Assembly: GCA_944385895.1 (NCBI GenBank)
Contig: CALWYZ010000017.1
Span: 1 to 47,703, forward strand
Direction: 5' to 3'
Origin: an uncultured Clostridia bacterium
GTDB lineage: Bacteria > Bacillota > Clostridia > Oscillospirales > QAKW01
DNA: 47,703 nucleotides
Shown here in pieces: positions 34,328 through 42,255 of this stretch. The first letter of the stretch is position 1. Each line of letters starts with the position of its first letter. The notes beneath the pieces were generated by a model. It saw only the letters and a program-made list of their open reading frames with translations, ran no database searches and had not been told where the DNA came from. The position numbers and the translations under genes are program-made.

Positions 34328-36066
34328 GCGTTTTCACCATCCTTCCCGTAGTTTTCCAGCGCCTGCTGGGCGTTCCATAGGCGTTCGTACAGCCCATGAT
34401 TTTGCAGTAATTCTTTATGGCTGCCGCTTTCCGCGACGCTACCGTTGTCCAGCACATAGATGTTGTCCGCCTGGACCACATTTGCCAGCCGGTGGGAAAT
34501 GAGAATTACGGTTTTGGTCCTGGCTAATTTATGAATTTCCGCCATGATGTCGTTTTCACTCTCTATGTCGATGTTGGAGGTGGCCTCGTCAAAGATATAG
34601 ACCGGGCTGTTGTGGAGCAGCGCCCTTGCGAGGGCAAGCCGCTGACATTGACCGCCGGACAGGTTCGACGCCTTTTCCAGCAACGGGGTATCCAAGCCTT
34701 GTTCCGCTTTCAGAAACGCGGATAAATTCACCCGTTCCAGCACCGCCCACAGTTCGTCGTCGGTTGCGGAAGGCTTACCCATGAGCAAGTTATCCCGCAC
34801 CGTACCCTTGAAGAGATAGCTCTGATGGCTGACATAGGTGATATTCCGCAGCAGAGAGCTTTCGTTCACTTCCCGCAGTTCCACGCCGCCGATGGTGACC
34901 GAGCCGGCATATCCCCTGTTCCGCCCCATGAGAACGGCGGCGATGGTGGATTTTCCGCAGCCGCTCTCTCCCACCAGTGCGGTAAAGCTGCCCTGGGGGA
35001 AGCGCAAGTCCACGCCGTGCAAAATCTCCCTGTCCGGCTCATAGGAAAACCGCAGGCCGGAACATACGACGTCATGCTGTAATGGAAAGCTCTCGGAAAC
35101 CTCCTGTTTGTGTTCCGGAAGATCCAGCAGGCGGAAGATTTTGTCGCTGGCGGCCATGCCGTTCATGGCGATGTGGAAAAAGCTGCCCAACTGCCGCATG
35201 GGGAGGAAGAAATCCGCTGCCAGCAGGATGATCAGCAGGCAGCCGGCTAACGATACGTGGTTACCCATATACTGCGTCACCGCCATGATGACCCCCAGCG
35301 CCGCTCCGCCGTAGGCGATCAAATCCATAATGGTGATGGAGTTGAGCTGCATGGTCAGCACCTTCATGGTGATTTTGCGGAACTTCTCGGCCTCCACGTT
35401 CATCTCTTTGTTTTTGAACTCGTCCGCCTGATAGATTTTGAGGGTCGTCAGCCCCTGTAAATTTTCAAGGAAGGTATCCCCCAGCGCCGTGTACTGCCCC
35501 CAGTATTTGGAGAGCAGCTTTTTTGCCCAGGTCTGCACTGCGGCAATGGCTATGGGAATCAGCGGCACGCAGATCAGCAGCACAATGGCCGCCGGAACAT
35601 TCACAAAGCAGAGCACCGCAAACAGGGTCAGCGGGGCCAGCATGGCGTAAAAAAACTGCGGCAGGTAAGCGCCGAAATAGGTTTCCAGCTGATCCACGCC
35701 CTCCACCGCCACCTGGACTATTTCGGAGGTTTTCACCTGCTCGTTGTAGGAAGCGCCCAGCCGCAGCAGCTTTTCATAGATTTTCTCCCGCAGGGTTTTC
35801 TTCACCGCTTTGGAGGAAAGGTAGCTCATCCGACTGGCCCCGGTGGTGCAAAGAAAGCGTATCACCAGAGCCAGAACGACCACGGCTGCCGTCGCCCACA
35901 GAGTATGGGAACTGGTATTGCCGTAATAAAGCCCGGCAAACAGGTTTGTAATGCTGAACATCATGGCGATGTTCGCCGCCAGGGAACACCACTGCAAAAC
36001 GACGTTCCCGGCGATGTATTTTTTGCTCTCAGCTACCGTGCCGATGAGCCGTTTGTTGATCATCAT
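34324..36066 (-). CDS. ABC half-transporter, CydD/YbtP-like, partner of the preceding gene
   Basis: 580 residues: membrane domain (about 15-310) and ATPase with Walker A GESGCGKST, YVSHQSYLFKGT, signature LSGGQCQRLAL, Walker B VYIFDEATSNID and ISHRLANV. Several Met codons (M1, M2) could start it; the ribosome binding site is GGGGGAAA. Overlaps the small membrane ORF upstream. Both nucleotide sites have intact consensus, so neither partner looks degenerate. See the companion gene for the possible cargo. Confidence 0.88.
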   Translation of the reverse strand: MMINKRLIGTVAESKKYIAGNVVLQWCSLAANIAMMFSITNLFAGLYYGNTSSHTLWATAAVVVLALVIRFLCTTGASRMSYLSSKAVKKTLREKIYEKLLRLGASYNEQVKTSEIVQVAVEGVDQLETYFGAYLPQFFYAMLAPLTLFAVLCFVNVPAAIVLLICVPLIPIAIAAVQTWAKKLLSKYWGQYTALGDTFLENLQGLTTLKIYQADEFKNKEMNVEAEKFRKITMKVLTMQLNSITIMDLIAYGGAALGVIMAVTQYMGNHVSLAGCLLIILLAADFFLPMRQLGSFFHIAMNGMAASDKIFRLLDLPEHKQEVSESFPLQHDVVCSGLRFSYEPDREILHGVDLRFPQGSFTALVGESGCGKSTIAAVLMGRNRGYAGSVTIGGVELREVNESSLLRNITYVSHQSYLFKGTVRDNLLMGKPSATDDELWAVLERVNLSAFLKAEQGLDTPLLEKASNLSGGQCQRLALARALLHNSPVYIFDEATSNIDIESENDIMAEIHKLARTKTVILISHRLANVVQADNIYVLDNGSVAESGSHKELLQNHGLYERLWNAQQALENYGKDGENA

Positions 36067-36190
36067 GGTTTCCCCCGCCCTTTAAAAAATTTTTTGCAGC
36101 CTTTTTGATGACCGCGCATAGCGCAAGGATGGCCGCTGAAAACAGGAAGGCCAACAGGCCGTATCCCAAAGACTGTATCGCGTCATTCAT
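36029..36190 (-). CDS. small single-pass membrane protein
   Basis: 53 residues beginning MNDAIQSLGYGLLAFLFSAA with one membrane helix (about 8-30) and a basic, His-rich tail. Its ATG overlaps the stop of the DtxR fragment (ATGAATGA) and its end overlaps the ABC gene by 38 bases. No family recognised. It could be an accessory subunit of the ABC pair. Short and untested. Confidence 0.5.
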   Translation of the reverse strand: MNDAIQSLGYGLLAFLFSAAILALCAVIKKAAKNFLKGGGNHDDQQTAHRHGS

Positions 36191-36413
36191 CCCCGTCCGC
36201 CTTCTTTCTTTTTGCCAGCCCCTTGATGGCCTCGTAGCTTTCCGGGCTGACCGCGTGCTCCATTAGGCAGGCGTCTGCCGCCGCCGTTTTCCCGTCTACC
36301 CCCAGATCCTCCAGCAGCGTCCGGAAGGTCTGGTGGCGTTCGTAGGTGGCTCTTGCGATTTCTAATCCTGTTTCCGTCAGCCGGACAGCACTGCTGTCAT
36401 CCTGAGTGATGTA
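36183..36413 (-). pseudogene. DtxR/MntR-type metalloregulator, C-terminal half only
   Basis: Directly after the NEAT stop and in the same frame: Y-I-T-Q-D-D-S-S, then RLTETGLEIARATYERHQTF and ADACLMEHAVSPESYEAIKG. These are the wing end and metal-binding dimerisation region of a DtxR/MntR regulator (ERH and MEH supply ligands). The DNA-binding helices are gone and there is no start codon or ribosome binding site, so it should be dead. Its loss may leave the locus under another regulator. Confidence 0.82.
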
Positions 36414-38570
36414 TCAGTCAGCGCCTTTGGTGATTTCGGAAACCACGATTTGCACGCCTTCGTCAAACACGCCCTTGTCCGCATTCACCTTTACGCCAGT
36501 GGCGGCGTCCGTGTAATCCACAGCAGGAGACTGCTCTACAGGTTCTTCCGGTTCAAAAGCCGGATCGTCTTCAGTGGTTTTTGTAAGCGTGGACCAGTCG
36601 AGCTTTAAGAGCACATCCTGGTCGCCGGTACCTGCGGAAATATCCTCCATGACCGGCACGAATACGTGCAGCGGTACATAGCCGTCTTCATCCGCCAGGG
36701 CGTCCGCTACCAGCGGGAACTTGATCTGGTCTGGGTACAGCTTGCCTTCATAGGAGCCGCCCGCTTGGTTGAACTCATCGTACACATCGCTGCCGTCGGC
36801 GTTTTTCTGGGTGGAAAGGACAGTAGCAGGAATCAAGGTGCCTTCGACAGTTCCGTACTGGCCGTAGGTGTAGCCGTTGTCATAATAGGACAGTTCCGCC
36901 AGATAGCCGAATTTGTTGAGGTAAGCCAGGCCGTGGAAATCCATTGTCAGATAATATTTACCGTCTTCCACTGTCAGTTTAATGGCATGGTTGATGGCAT
37001 CGTTGCTCATGGACTTTTCCTGACGGTTAGTCTTGATCATCTCACCGTAAACCGAGTATACGCCGTCTTCCAGGTTGTTTTTGTCCAAAACACCGCTGGG
37101 AATCAGACTATTCACAGCATTTTCCAAAGCTGTTCTCAAAGTGTCGATTGTGTTTTGGGAGACGTTTGGATCTGCGGCAGCTTCTTTTGCCTCAGTAATT
37201 GCCGTTTGCAGTGCCCGCCAGGACTCTTCTGTATAGGCACTTTCCTGAAGCTCTCCTACCTCATCCAACAGTTGATTCAGGCTGCTCAAGTCGGCGCGGG
37301 CAATCAGTCCCTCCATTGCGGCAGTCAATTCATTGACCGCAGCGGTAACCTGCGTCACACCGGCATCTTGATTATTTTGCACTTCTTTGGCAGCCGTCAG
37401 TTTTTCTTGGAAAGCATTCCAACTATTGGGCGTATACGCAGTTTCTTCTTTAGCTTCCGCTTCAGCAATCAAAGCATCCAAAGAGGATTTATCTCCCTTT
37501 TCTTCCAGAGCATTTATCGCTTCAATCAGCTTGGCAGCCATAGCGGCATTTTCTTCATCCGTAAATTGCTTTAAGGACAGAACAGGGACGGGCGGCATGC
37601 CGGTAGATACTTCAATATTTTGGGAAGGCCATACGTTGGAAAGCGTTTCTTCGGTTTCTGCGATCACGTCCTGCAGCGCCTGATAGGAAGCATCCGTATA
37701 ATTTCCTTTTTCGATCTGTGTCGCAAGATATAGCTGGTACTGAACATTATTTTCCGGATTTTCTACTTTTTCCAGACTGGTCCAATCCACCTGAAGCCGG
37801 GCGTACTGTTCGCCGGTAGAAGTAGAAATACTGAACATCACAGGTACGAATACGGAAACATAGGCAGCGTGATCCCAAGTGTACTCTTCTGCCGATCCAG
37901 GAACATCTCCATCCCCGATCATGATTGGGGTCGCATCCGCAGTGACAATATGCGGATAGGCTTGATTGGTCACATCCATCAGGATCTCGTCATGCCCATA
38001 GCCGGCGGGTCTGGTATGGGCAGCTGGCTTGCTGCCGTCAATTGCATAAGCGGAATCCGGGTCATTGAACTGATCGAAAACAACCTCGCCCGTTGTAGTC
38101 CGATGCTCCGCAAGAACAGTCGCCGGAGTAAAAGTACTGCTTTCAACAACAGGGGACAGGTTGAAAAGCGTCGTGTTTACAGAATTGAGTTCCAGAAGGA
38201 ATCCGTAAAACATCAGATATCCCATTGGCATATACTCTAAAATAGCGGTCGCCTTGCCGTCTTTCACGACGATCAACGGACGGTAATCGGTATCACCGGT
38301 TTGTTTCGCTTCATAGCTGCTGCTGCCGCGAAGAGCCGTATTCCCCATGGAAGCTGCTTCCCGTGTTGCATTCATCAGTTCGATATCGGCGTAATATACA
38401 CCGTCTTCCACCGGTACATCAAGCTGCCGGACAGGAGTTCCTGACGCCCGTGAGGATGCCGCATTTACCTGAAAAGAAAATGCCTGAGATAAGCCGAGAC
38501 TGAATACCATAGTCAGGGCAAGAACCGCCGCCAATCCTCGCTTGAAGGCGGATTGTTTTGTTGTTGTCAT
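36414..38570 (-). CDS. secreted NEAT-domain protein, C-terminus lost
   Basis: 718 residues: signal peptide (1-38: basic start, LAAVLALTMVFSLGLSQAF, cleavage after VNA), a NEAT-type domain (about 48-275: VPVEDGVYYADIELMN, FVPVMFSISTSTGEQYARLQ), two or three helical FIVAR-type repeats (about 280-500, AYTPNSWNAFQEKL, AYTEESWRALQTAI), and a second NEAT-type domain (about 510-690). NEAT domains bind heme at the surface of Gram-positives. Homologues go on beyond EITKGAD to a membrane or wall anchor; here a TGA at the fusion point removes it, so the product may be secreted freely. I do not see a clear YxxxY heme motif. Confidence 0.85.
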   Translation of the reverse strand: MTTTKQSAFKRGLAAVLALTMVFSLGLSQAFSFQVNAASSRASGTPVRQLDVPVEDGVYYADIELMNATREAASMGNTALRGSSSYEAKQTGDTDYRPLIVVKDGKATAILEYMPMGYLMFYGFLLELNSVNTTLFNLSPVVESSTFTPATVLAEHRTTTGEVVFDQFNDPDSAYAIDGSKPAAHTRPAGYGHDEILMDVTNQAYPHIVTADATPIMIGDGDVPGSAEEYTWDHAAYVSVFVPVMFSISTSTGEQYARLQVDWTSLEKVENPENNVQYQLYLATQIEKGNYTDASYQALQDVIAETEETLSNVWPSQNIEVSTGMPPVPVLSLKQFTDEENAAMAAKLIEAINALEEKGDKSSLDALIAEAEAKEETAYTPNSWNAFQEKLTAAKEVQNNQDAGVTQVTAAVNELTAAMEGLIARADLSSLNQLLDEVGELQESAYTEESWRALQTAITEAKEAAADPNVSQNTIDTLRTALENAVNSLIPSGVLDKNNLEDGVYSVYGEMIKTNRQEKSMSNDAINHAIKLTVEDGKYYLTMDFHGLAYLNKFGYLAELSYYDNGYTYGQYGTVEGTLIPATVLSTQKNADGSDVYDEFNQAGGSYEGKLYPDQIKFPLVADALADEDGYVPLHVFVPVMEDISAGTGDQDVLLKLDWSTLTKTTEDDPAFEPEEPVEQSPAVDYTDAATGVKVNADKGVFDEGVQIVVSEITKGAD

Positions 38571-38770
38571 TTTTACAAAACCTCCATTCGTTGTTTTCTC
38601 CCCTGAAAGGGAGTATGTCGGTTAACGATTTCTAACCATCTGATAAAAAATTTTGCCGTTTCTACGGCGAATCCTTGATACGACTCATTGCTCCTCCTTC
38701 TATTTGTTTCTGGTCAGGAGGCCGAGCTGCGAACTCGCCCTCCCGGTATATTCCTTTTGTGCAGGAGACC
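38571..38770 (-). promoter_or_regulatory. long structured 5' leader of the NEAT gene
   Basis: The leader holds an eight-codon ORF (ATG 38688, MSRIKDSP, with AAGGAGGAG before it), then a GCCGT / ACGGC stem followed by AAAATTTTTT (38668-38645), a weak terminator. Upstream is a strong hairpin around 38719-38747 (GGGAGGGCGAG / CTCGGCCTCC). The arrangement resembles a leader-peptide attenuator. GGAGG for the NEAT gene lies 10 bases before 38570. Confidence 0.45.
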
Positions 38771-38779
38771 GCCTACGAG

Positions 38780-38799
38780 TAGTTAGCAACAGCTAACTA
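38780..38799. promoter_or_regulatory. operator palindrome, copy 1 (NEAT gene)
   Basis: TAGTTAGC-AACA-GCTAACTA, 8-bp perfect arms. It is the variant copy of the GTTAGCAATAACTAAC sites at 40144, 46624 and 47399. Confidence 0.75.
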
Positions 38800-38806
38800 A
38801 ACCTCC

Positions 38807-38833
38807 GAAAAAATACTCCTTCCGGAGTTTTTT
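38807..38833. terminator. bidirectional terminator upstream of the NEAT operator
   Basis: ACTCC-TTCC-GGAGT stem with TTTTTT on the plus side and ATTTTTT on the minus side. It would end a minus-strand transcript coming from the promoter at 39027-39055. Confidence 0.7.
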
Positions 38834-39020
38834 GAGGCAACCTGCTTTACCTGTTCTTTTTGGCTTCGTCCTATGGAAACGCCCTATATCTCAAAAGCCT
38901 TCCTTTGTCCCGAAGGGCGCTGTTGTTTCCAGCTTTCTCCCTCAGTGCGTAAATAGTTGGATTTTTCTGCTTCATAAAGCGGTTTTTCTTTTCCAATTTA
39001 TTCCGCAACTTCCCTAAAGC
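38834..39020 (-). ncRNA. candidate untranslated transcript
   Basis: A consensus promoter (39027-39055) and the terminator at 38807-38833 enclose about 190 bases without a convincing ORF; the open frame 38871-39083 begins upstream of the promoter, has no ribosome binding site and ends in unstructured basic sequence. Local pairing such as CGCCCTTCGGG is visible. No RNA family recognised. Confidence 0.3.
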
Positions 39021-39026
39021 AGTTCC

Positions 39027-39055
39027 AGTATAACCAGTTGACTTTTCCTTGTCAA
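39027..39055 (-). promoter_or_regulatory. minus-strand promoter
   Basis: -35 TTGACA (39055-39050), 17-base spacer, -10 TATACT (39032-39027). No recognised gene follows before the terminator at 38.8 kb. Confidence 0.6.
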
Positions 39056-39194
39056 TCGATTTTCTGTTGCAAAAGTGCTTCAAATCGCCTTTTTTCGGCT
39101 CAAAAAAGCCCCGGAGCCCGCATCAATCCAGAAAAAACGCACTTGGTGCAAACCTGCTCCAAAAAATTTTTATTTCCCCCTTGACAGTCCTGTT

Positions 39195-40034
39195 TCAGTG
39201 GATGAACATGGTGAAAATCGCCGTGCTCTCCGGCATATGCATATCTCCCACACTGCACTGCATTTTCAGGCATACGCTGCCGTGGAGCAGGGTATCCCGG
39301 CCTTTCCCCATGGCGATGAAGTTCAGCGCCGTCACCGGAAAATATACATACCGCCCGTCGATCCCGCCGTCCCGGAATTCGCCGTCGTACAGGTACTGCA
39401 TCTTGTTGACCCGGCCCTCCATCTTCTTGCCGCTGGACATGGATTCGGCAGACACTGTTTTCACCGCCAGATACACCAGCCCCTCGTGATCCTTCACGAT
39501 CAGCTCACAGGGGTTCTCAAACCCACGGTTTGCCATGGAGAGGTTGTTGTGGTTCTTGATCTGCTCCCGGTAGATGATGAACGGGAAGTAATAGCTGCCG
39601 TCCTTGAGGTAGTTACAGATATCCCCGCCGTGAAAGTTCCGGTGCCCGGCGAAAATCTCCTTGAGGCGCATCCTGCCCTCCTGTTCGGCAAGGCGGTCCA
39701 TAAACTCGTCGGAAAACCCCGCCGACAGCGCCCGCAGGGCGTTCTCTTTAATCTGCACAGGCGGGATATCCTGATACTGCATATACTGCTCCAGAATTTT
39801 CATCTGACCGCGGCATTTCTCCGCCAGTTTTTTTCCGGATGCGGTCAGGACGGTCTTCCGGTTTTCCTGCCGTTCCACTACATCCTGCTTTTCCAGAGCG
39901 TCCAGCGCACGGGTGACCGCCCATTTGGTGGTTCCCAGGATTCTGGCCGAATCCGTCACCGTCCGTTTTTTCGGCTCCGCCTCCAGATAATACAAGAGCA
40001 GCTGGATTTGGAACGGTGTCAATGTTTCAGGCAT
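39195..40034 (-). CDS. DtxR/MarR-like winged-helix regulator with an extra C-terminal domain
   Basis: 279 residues from ATG 40034 (MPETLTPFQIQLLLYYLEAE) with GGGGA before it; the frame opens at 40073. Residues 1-75 form a winged helix (RTVTDSARILGTTKWAVTRALD; KTVLTASGKKLAE). Residues 75-120 follow the layout of the DtxR dimerisation region, but the usual metal ligands (RH; EH) are replaced (RGQ; ALS). The last ~150 residues are of no known family. An operator palindrome lies on its own promoter, suggesting autoregulation and control of the locus. Confidence 0.65.
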   Translation of the reverse strand: MPETLTPFQIQLLLYYLEAEPKKRTVTDSARILGTTKWAVTRALDALEKQDVVERQENRKTVLTASGKKLAEKCRGQMKILEQYMQYQDIPPVQIKENALRALSAGFSDEFMDRLAEQEGRMRLKEIFAGHRNFHGGDICNYLKDGSYYFPFIIYREQIKNHNNLSMANRGFENPCELIVKDHEGLVYLAVKTVSAESMSSGKKMEGRVNKMQYLYDGEFRDGGIDGRYVYFPVTALNFIAMGKGRDTLLHGSVCLKMQCSVGDMHMPESTAIFTMFIH

Positions 40035-40142
40035 AAAAAAATCCCCTTTCCTAACTTGCGTACAGCAAAACAAGCCCCATTCGCTGTATCTCCAGCAAAC
40101 CGGCGTCTGTCTTGCATATACAATTCAGGCTTTAGGGAATGT

Positions 40143-40195
40143 AGTTAGTTATTGCTAACTGTTAATAATATATCATGCCCCTCCCGGTTTGTCAA
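40143..40195 (-). promoter_or_regulatory. promoter plus operator palindrome, copy 2 (regulator gene)
   Basis: Minus-strand -35 TTGACA (40195-40190), 17-base spacer, -10 TATATT (40172-40167). The palindrome GTTAGCAATAACTAAC (40159-40144 on the minus strand) covers the expected start of transcription, a position fit for repression. Confidence 0.75.
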
Positions 40196-40302
40196 GTGAA
40201 ATATTTTTCGTGCTGACTGGGCAACATGCTGTCCAGTCCTTTTGTCGGGAATCGGCAATTATACAGCAGTAGCCTGTCCTGTACACAGAAACATATATTT
40301 TT

Positions 40303-41276
40303 TCACGTCCGCTCCCGGATATACTCCGTCACAAGTTCAGCATACCGCTCCAGCCTAACCATCAGCGCCAAATGCCCGCCGGTCAGGTTTGTGACAACGG
40401 TGGGATGCGGCATAATGGCGATTAGGGAATCCTTGCAGGCCTGGTTGAAGGTGGTATCGTCCTCGGACAGGATCAGCAGGACTTTGTCGTCCCACCTGGC
40501 AAAGTCTTGCTCCGTCATACCGAAGTAGTTTTCCGCGTCGCAGAGAAAATCAATCATGTGGTATTCATAAGGCTTGGTGAGCAGTTCCAGCATGGCGCCG
40601 CACAGTTCTTCCATAACTGATTTCTCCCGCTGGGTAAAACCGTCTGTTTTCTTTTTCATCACCGCCCATTTCATCAGGCGCTTGAAAAGGGAAAACGGAA
40701 GAACCGATAAAAGCCTTTTGGATTTCTTCTGGTTTTCCATCATCTTTTTCAGATGGCCGTATGCCTCATCACCGCCCATTTCATCAGGCGCTTGAAAAGG
40801 GAAAACGGAAGAACCGATAAAAGCCTTTTGGATTTCTTCTGGCTTTCCATCATCTTTTTCAGATGGCCGTATGCCTCATCACCCATATCCTTTGCCAGGG
40901 AACAGGTGTTGGAAAGCACAAGCCCTTCCACCATCTCCGGATGCCGAAAGGCAATGACCTGGGCCACCACGCCGCCCAGGGACTGGCCCATCAGCCAGGC
41001 TTTTTCCTTCAGGCGGCAGAGCAGTTCTGCCACGGCGTCGGAAAATTCGCCGATGTCGGCAAATTGGATCTGATAGTCAAAGGTCAATACGGAAAAATCC
41101 TTCGCAAAACGGGCAAAGTGTTTGTAGAACAGATCGGACAGCCCGATCCCGCCCGTAAGCAGGACCAGCGTGGCCTTTGCGCTCGGATTTTTATAGTAAC
41201 GATAAGTAAATGGCTTTCCATTGCCCAAAGTCACTGTCTGCGCCGGATACTTCCGGCGGAAATCCTCCAAGTTCAT
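40303..41276 (-). pseudogene. alpha/beta hydrolase broken by a 110-bp tandem duplication
   Basis: The gene starts at ATG 41276 (MNLEDFRRKYPAQ, AGGAGG five bases upstream) and encodes LLTGGIGLSD and the nucleophile elbow GQSLGG. After KRLMKWAVM the frame is lost because 110 bases, not a multiple of three, are repeated. The rest (KKKTDGF through the catalytic-type SEDD and GGHLAL) is open in another frame (40303-40779). Without the duplication a normal hydrolase of about 287 residues results. It might be an esterase acting on a siderophore-like substrate, as guessed from neighbours only. Confidence 0.88.
40661..40880. repeat. 110-bp perfect tandem duplication (one mismatch)
   Basis: Positions 40661-40770 and 40771-40880 are the same apart from one base (GGTTTTCC versus GGCTTTCC). 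It lies inside the hydrolase gene and shifts its frame. Confidence 0.95.
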
Positions 41277-41300
41277 GCTTTCCTCCTGAAATGCATACTT

Positions 41301-41333
41301 CGCCTGCATTACTTCCTACCCACCAGCAGCCGG
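41301..41333. repeat. 33-bp direct repeat, copy B
   Basis: Starts CGCCTGCATTACTTCC and ends CAGCAGCCGG; the same 33 bases are at 42223-42255. It holds the last seven codons and the stop of the membrane methyltransferase gene, here without that gene. Confidence 0.92.
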
Positions 41334-41336
41334 TAC

Positions 41337-42200
41337 TTACCCGTCATCATCTGCGTCGCTGCTCCGAAACGCCATCCGCACGATCCGCAGCTTCAGCGGC
41401 CCGTCGGCAATTCCGGCCAGAAGGCGGTGGATGGGGCGTATTCCCGGCCCCCGCAGCTCCCGGTAGCCCAGCATATAGCCGCGGCTGGATACACAGATGC
41501 GAGCCGACCAGGCGGGCAATTCTTTTTCCGCATCCCGGACGGAGAAGTACGCCCCCACATCCCGGATGCCCGCCTGCTTGACCCAGGTTTTCAGCATCAG
41601 TTTTACGGCTGTCGGCCCGGCGGCGTCGAATACCAGCCGCCCGCCCGGAAATCGCCGGGCCATAGCCGCGCAGAGGGCTTGCACCTGTTCTGTTCGGAAG
41701 TAATAGAACACCCCGGCGGCAAAGAACACTGCTCCGTCTGCGGGAGGTGTGTCGATGGCGTCGAACCATGAGAGGTCGTTTAAATCGGCGGCAAGATTCT
41801 TCTCCCGTTCCCCTGCGGGGAGCAGCGCCTCCCGCACCGCCATCACATCAGGCAGGTCGATATTATAGAGGCGACACTGCCCATTGTCACAGGAGCGGCC
41901 TGTCTGATCCAGGCCGCAGCCCAAATTCACAACAGCGGCCCGCAGGTGGTCGCGCAGATAGTCACGCACCTCCCAGGCCAGGTCGCTCTGGCGCATGGCC
42001 GCTTCCATCGCCCCGAAGGTCTGCATCAGGCCGCCGGACGTCTGCTCCAGGGCGGAGAAGTCGTAATCCAGCCGCTCCAGCAGTTCCACGGACAGCGGAT
42101 CGAAAAGCAGCTGGGGAAAACGCCGGGTACACAGCGCCCGGGCGTACAAGGGGATCACCAGCGTCTCCTGTATGGTGTTTTTCTCAATGTGGTATTTCAT
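41337..42200 (-). CDS. LCM-type SAM methyltransferase
   Basis: 287 residues from ATG 42200, with GGGAGG about 6 bases upstream. It matches the leucine carboxyl methyltransferase-like family: an N-terminal helical part, SAM motif VVNLGCGLDQTGRS (about 91-104), YNIDLPDV with the ribose-binding Asp, and FFAAGVFYYF. This family includes O-methyltransferases of small molecules. It is set between the membrane methyltransferase and the hydrolase and is enclosed by 33-bp direct repeats, suggesting that it was inserted. Substrate unknown; modification of a metal ligand or tetrapyrrole is conceivable. Confidence 0.82.
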   Translation of the reverse strand: MKYHIEKNTIQETLVIPLYARALCTRRFPQLLFDPLSVELLERLDYDFSALEQTSGGLMQTFGAMEAAMRQSDLAWEVRDYLRDHLRAAVVNLGCGLDQTGRSCDNGQCRLYNIDLPDVMAVREALLPAGEREKNLAADLNDLSWFDAIDTPPADGAVFFAAGVFYYFRTEQVQALCAAMARRFPGGRLVFDAAGPTAVKLMLKTWVKQAGIRDVGAYFSVRDAEKELPAWSARICVSSRGYMLGYRELRGPGIRPIHRLLAGIADGPLKLRIVRMAFRSSDADDDG

Positions 42201-42222
42201 CGGCATCCTCCCATGCTAAGTG

Positions 42223-42255
42223 CGCCTGCATTACTTCCTACCCACCAGCAGCCGG
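42223..42255. repeat. 33-bp direct repeat, copy A
   Basis: The original copy, forming the 3' end of the methyltransferase gene at 42231 (minus strand encodes RLLVGRK and stop). The second copy is 922 bases away at 41301. Confidence 0.92.

Noticed and set aside
36666..37574. A 302-codon plus-strand frame opposite the NEAT gene
   Set aside because: Shadow of the NEAT gene; the minus strand has a signal peptide, known domains and a ribosome binding site.
38571..39055. Cobalamin, TPP, FMN or T-box riboswitch before the NEAT gene
   Set aside because: None of the conserved core sequences of these classes could be found by eye.
38871..39083. A 70-codon basic ORF on the minus strand
   Set aside because: Starts upstream of the promoter found there, has no ribosome binding site and no recognisable family; kept only as part of a possible untranslated transcript.
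39075..40148. A 357-codon open frame on the plus strand
   Set aside because: It is antisense to the winged-helix regulator in GC-rich DNA, has low-complexity His/Pro/Leu composition and no ribosome binding site.
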